A DNA stretch of 64,000 nucleotides, taken from the NCBI GenBank assembly GCA_028288165.1, contig JAQBOG010000039.1, forward strand, positions 206,388 through 270,387, in the 5' to 3' direction. Positions 63,387 through 64,000 of this stretch are shown piece after piece; the stretch's first letter is position 1, and each line of letters starts with the position of its first letter. This DNA is from Sphingobacteriales bacterium. GTDB taxonomy: Bacteria; Bacteroidota; Bacteroidia; Sphingobacteriales; Sphingobacteriaceae. A program made the position numbers and the translations under genes. The notes under the pieces are model-generated. The model made no database searches and was not told the origin of the DNA. It was given only the letters and a program-made list of their open reading frames with translations.

Positions 63387-64000
63387 TTATTCAAGTATAG
63401 CCTGAAAATCTCTTGCAAAATGTTCTCCATATATCACTTTATACTCTTTCTTAAAGTTTTCGAAAGTAACTTTAGCAAGCGAATGTTTCCCTAAATGAAC
63501 TAAAGCTTTACACTTTAATACCATCGCTTCTTCGTTTACAGAATCGAAGTAAAAAATATAACTGGCGATCTTTATCAGGAATTCCGGGTCTTCTGATATT
63601 TCTATTGAATTGGCAAAATGCTGGTATGTGTCTATAACCTCGTTGCTGATTTCTGATTTAAAAGAATCCAGCCATTCATACTCCAGATTTGACAAAAAGC
63701 TGCCTCTTTGAATGATCTCGGCCAATTCATTAATTTTCTGTTTATTTAGTTTACGCTTATCCTTAATGATGTTCAGATAGTTGTAATAATCCACATTAAT
63801 ATGGGCAAAATCAATGTTTATTTTCCAGTAACCGGTTTCTTTTGAAACCTGGCAATACTTCATCTTATCCAATATGGTTTTAAGCTTTGCGATGTTAACA
63901 GATCGGTTATTACGGGCACTTTCAGCCGTTTTATCAAACCACAATAACTCTTTGAGCTTCTCCGAGCTAATACCCCGTTCCCAACGTATGGTATAGAGTA
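63387..64000 (-). CDS. C-terminal part of a SARP-like regulator (winged helix + BTAD), runs off the window
   Basis: The frame is open to the right edge, so the start is outside the window; an apparent TTG start at 63944 is internal. The first visible part matches an OmpR-type winged helix of the SARP kind: ERGISSEKLKELLWFDKTAE, then SARNNRSVNIAKLKTIL, a recognition-helix-like stretch. A helical bacterial transcriptional activator (BTAD, TPR-like) domain follows: YYNYLNIIKDK, RGSFLSNLEYEWLDSFKSEI and paired helices to the end (FENFKKEYKVIYGEHFARDF). In Bacteroidota such domains often end a larger sensor with an N-terminal propeller or kelch region. Probable regulator of the phased operators; this is inference. 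Confidence 0.65.
   Translation of the reverse strand, partial: LYTIRWERGISSEKLKELLWFDKTAESARNNRSVNIAKLKTILDKMKYCQVSKETGYWKINIDFAHINVDYYNYLNIIKDKRKLNKQKINELAEIIQRGSFLSNLEYEWLDSFKSEISNEVIDTYQHFANSIEISEDPEFLIKIASYIFYFDSVNEEAMVLKCKALVHLGKHSLAKVTFENFKKEYKVIYGEHFARDFQAILE

Noticed and set aside
1..64000. CRISPR array, tRNA, rRNA, integrase or intact transposase
   Set aside because: No evenly spaced direct repeats, cloverleaf sequences or recombinase motifs were seen on either strand.

Overview
The window comes from a low-GC member of the Bacteroidota, most likely Sphingobacteriaceae (Pedobacter- or Mucilaginibacter-like). This rests on three SusC/SusD pairs, lipoprotein signals of the ...CKK type, family GH92/GH95/GH2/GH3 glycosidases, a recognisable TAnnTTTG -7 promoter element and the absence of strong Shine-Dalgarno sequences. 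The genus assignment is inference. There are no rRNA, tRNA or CRISPR features and no intact transposase.

Almost the whole 64 kb is one polysaccharide-utilisation region on the minus strand; the exception is the esterase at 347-1861. From left to right: a tandem-domain esterase (+); a small exported hypothetical protein; a module of sialate O-acetylesterase, two GH99/GH71-like hydrolases and a GH95-like enzyme (3.5-11 kb); an orphan MEDS-PAS histidine kinase (11.5-13.3 kb); two SGNH-type esterases, one fused to an alpha/beta-hydrolase domain (13.9-16.3 kb); a GH95 fucosidase and a large GH2 enzyme (16.9-22.7 kb); a long operon of three fasciclin (FAS1) lipoproteins and two SusCD pairs (23.3-40.2 kb); a divergent GH92 (41.4-43.7 kb); a third SusCD with a DUF3823 lipoprotein and an esterase (44.3-51.4 kb); a GH92-GH3-MG2/plug operon (52-59.5 kb); and a cytochrome c / ThuA / propeller-cytochrome operon (59.7-63.3 kb). 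The C-terminal part of a winged-helix + BTAD (SARP-like) regulator runs off the right edge.

The main finding is a shared regulatory element. Eight promoter regions, including the one plus-strand gene, carry three ATTAAT/ATTAAG-like hexamers spaced exactly 11 bp apart and ending 9-10 bp before a -7-like element. This is the geometry of SARP-type activator sites, and a SARP-like regulator lies next to the set. I infer a single regulon joining the glycosidases, the importers and a periplasmic electron-transfer module.

The enzymes indicate an acetylated, fucose- and mannose-containing glycan such as a plant cell-wall or glycoprotein glycan, or mannan. The exact substrate cannot be read from sequence. 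Intergenic regions are rich in dispersed repeats: a composite 320-360 bp B-A element, hairpin family A at operon boundaries, and a REPIN-like element at 1.9-2.0 kb.
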